Below are positions 40,209 through 41,463 of a DNA stretch of 41,463 bases, in pieces. The first letter of the stretch is position 1. The number at the start of each line of letters is the position of its first letter. The notes below the pieces were generated by a model. The model had not been told where the DNA came from. It searched no databases and saw only the letters and a list, made by a program, of their open reading frames with translations. Both the position numbers and the translations under genes were made by a program. The DNA is from Pseudomonadales bacterium (GTDB lineage Bacteria; Pseudomonadota; Gammaproteobacteria; Pseudomonadales; Azotimanducaceae), in assembly GCA_016763855.1 (NCBI GenBank), contig JAESSY010000132.1, forward strand, positions 1-41,463, read 5' to 3'.

Positions 40209-41360
40209 TCATATCAAAGCCAACTGATAAATGTTGATGGGTTTCTCATTATGCGGCTCACCCCGAAGCAATGCCATCAAGTCCCGCTTTTCAAATAGAT
40301 TGAGGTGTAGCAAGCGTAGTATCTGCTGCATACTTTTCTTCAACTTCGATTGGAATTTCAAAAATGCTATTAGCAGATAGATACACAATGCAATCCAAAT
40401 TTGTGTCATCACAGCATTTTTGCTTGTACCGATAAATGACTTTATTTTTAGGTTCTGTTTAATCCACTTAAAAAACAATTCCACTTGCCACCTTGCTTTG
40501 TAAACGTCCGCTATGGTCTTCGCAGATAGCTTGAAATTGTTGGTTAGAAACACGTAGCGCTTACCTGATATAGGGTCTCGGTAACCGATGCGGCGGAGTG
40601 GCGTTGGACATTTCTTTGAAGTCTGGGCACCTGTAAATTCGATGGTCTGATCACAGCTTAAGCCCTTGTCCTTTAGGACTTCTCGGCGGCAGATCACCTT
40701 AAATTTTGCATTGCTTTTAAGACGTGTTACAAAGAAAATTCCTTTATCTGTCAATTGCTTATACCAAGCGTAATCATTGTAAGCCTTGTCGATAGCAACG
40801 ATACTCCCTTTCGGAAAATTAAGTGTTCGACCTACCGTCACATCATGGTCTTTCCCTTCAGTAATCGTGACAAATTCTGGAAAAAATCCTCTGTGGTTCA
40901 ATCCAACATGTAGCTTGATGGCGCCTTTTGTTGTACGAAAGTCTGCCCAAGGGAAAACAGATAGACACAAGTCTATGGTGGAAGCATCCAAAGAGTACAA
41001 CGGATTCTTGAAACGAAAATTGTGCTGAGGCGCGACACTCTGGCAGCGTTTCAACAGTTTCTCAAACAGTGCTTCATATAAGGAATAAGGCTTGGCTTCA
41101 TTGATACGAGATAAATTGGAACGAGAAAGCTTAACGCTACCAAGATGGTAGAGACGATGAGTTTGTGCTGATATATTCTCAACGATATCGCGCAAGCTAC
41201 TTCGCCCGGATAGTTGCGCCATTGCCATGGTCACAAACTGCGACCAGCGGGAGGCTGTTCGGAAAGATCGACCTGAATGATGCTGTTTTGCCAGAGATTC
41301 GAATTCATGTCTCGGTAATAGTTTAAGTAGTTGTGAAAACACAGTATTATGATGACTCAA
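40209..41360 (-). CDS. IS4-family DDE transposase
   Basis: 383 residues, apparently intact. The N-terminal DUF4372 domain (about 4-75) starts MSHHNTVFSQLLKLLPRHEF. The catalytic acids are Asp125 (YSLDAST), Asp191 (VAIDKAYNDY) and Glu294 in the IS4 signature Y-2-R-3-E-6-K (YKARWQVELFFKWIK; Tyr287, Arg290, Glu294, Lys301). It cuts and pastes the element through the 18-bp ends. All three acids and the signature are present, so it may be active. The start lies 103 bases inside the right end. Confidence 0.95.
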   Translation of the reverse strand: MSHHNTVFSQLLKLLPRHEFESLAKQHHSGRSFRTASRWSQFVTMAMAQLSGRSSLRDIVENISAQTHRLYHLGSVKLSRSNLSRINEAKPYSLYEALFEKLLKRCQSVAPQHNFRFKNPLYSLDASTIDLCLSVFPWADFRTTKGAIKLHVGLNHRGFFPEFVTITEGKDHDVTVGRTLNFPKGSIVAIDKAYNDYAWYKQLTDKGIFFVTRLKSNAKFKVICRREVLKDKGLSCDQTIEFTGAQTSKKCPTPLRRIGYRDPISGKRYVFLTNNFKLSAKTIADVYKARWQVELFFKWIKQNLKIKSFIGTSKNAVMTQIWIALCIYLLIAFLKFQSKLKKSMQQILRLLHLNLFEKRDLMALLRGEPHNEKPINIYQLALI

Positions 41361-41445
41361 GGCCTGATTCTCCCTTTGTTTATAGTATTTTTTCGCAGAA
41401 ACATTATAACAAATTTAGAGAGTTTCAGGCCTTACTTTTTAGTTC

Positions 41446-41463
41446 TTAACGGGACAGCAGTGA
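41446..41463 (-). repeat. Right terminal inverted repeat of the IS
   Basis: On the minus strand it reads TCACTGCTGTCCCGTTAA, differing from the left end at one base. It ends exactly at the window edge. Confidence 0.85.

Larger units (their letters stand above)
40188..41463 (-). mobile_element. IS4-family insertion sequence (ISPepr1/DUF4372-like)
   Basis: About 1276 bp, bounded by near-perfect 18-bp inverted repeats (17/18 match) with one intact transposase gene. The length and ends fit the ISPepr1-like group of IS4. The last base of the right repeat is the last base of the window, so the target-site duplication cannot be checked. It lies upstream of mshM, oriented so that transposase transcription runs toward the pilus operon. 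Confidence 0.85.

Overview
The window looks like a chromosomal piece of a Gram-negative gammaproteobacterium. The evidence is an outer-membrane secretin lipoprotein, an MSHA-type pilus locus, an AT-leaning base composition and gene families common in marine gammaproteobacteria. I cannot name the genus. Two large loci lie side by side, and the right edge is an insertion sequence.

Region 1 (1-23910) is a surface-glycopolymer locus. It opens with dTDP-sugar genes (end of rfbB, then rfbA and rfbC, + strand); rfbD is not visible. A five-gene minus-strand operon follows (12001 down to 1807). Its first gene encodes a tiny exported protein whose mature end begins YIDPGSGS. Next come a sulfotransferase/coiled-coil/GT2 fusion, a GT4 glycosyltransferase and two large membrane-anchored alkaline-phosphatase-superfamily enzymes with a Thr in the nucleophile position. 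Divergent from this operon are a SAM methyltransferase and a TagF/TagB-like (CDP-glycerol-type) glycerophosphotransferase. Converging on them is a minus-strand pair: a coiled-coil/WbsX-like/degenerate-GT protein and a short YidC/Oxa1 paralogue. Three multi-domain GT2 proteins with alternating orientation close the locus. Together these genes suggest a rhamnose-containing polysaccharide decorated with phospho-alditol and perhaps sulfate and methyl groups. The dedicated YidC paralogue and the small membrane protein are the least understood parts.

Region 2 (23914-40030) is entirely on the minus strand and reads from right to left. It encodes an MSHA-like type IV pilus assembly machine in the order MshM ATPase, MshL secretin, MshN-like TPR protein, MshE ATPase, MshG platform, PilM/PilN-like fusion, PilO/MshJ-like, MshK-like, two pseudopilin-like proteins and a major-pilin-like protein. 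Most of these genes overlap or touch. A strong hairpin follows the last pilin. Then come a small membrane-anchored protein that may be a detached protease prodomain and, overlapping it, a secreted multi-domain zinc metalloprotease, which could be a cargo or partner of the pilus machine. No prepilin peptidase is present.

Region 3 (40188-41463) is a complete IS4-family (DUF4372/ISPepr1-like) element with 18-bp terminal inverted repeats. Its outer repeat coincides with the last base of the window, so the window probably ends at an assembly break. No tRNA, rRNA or CRISPR array was seen.
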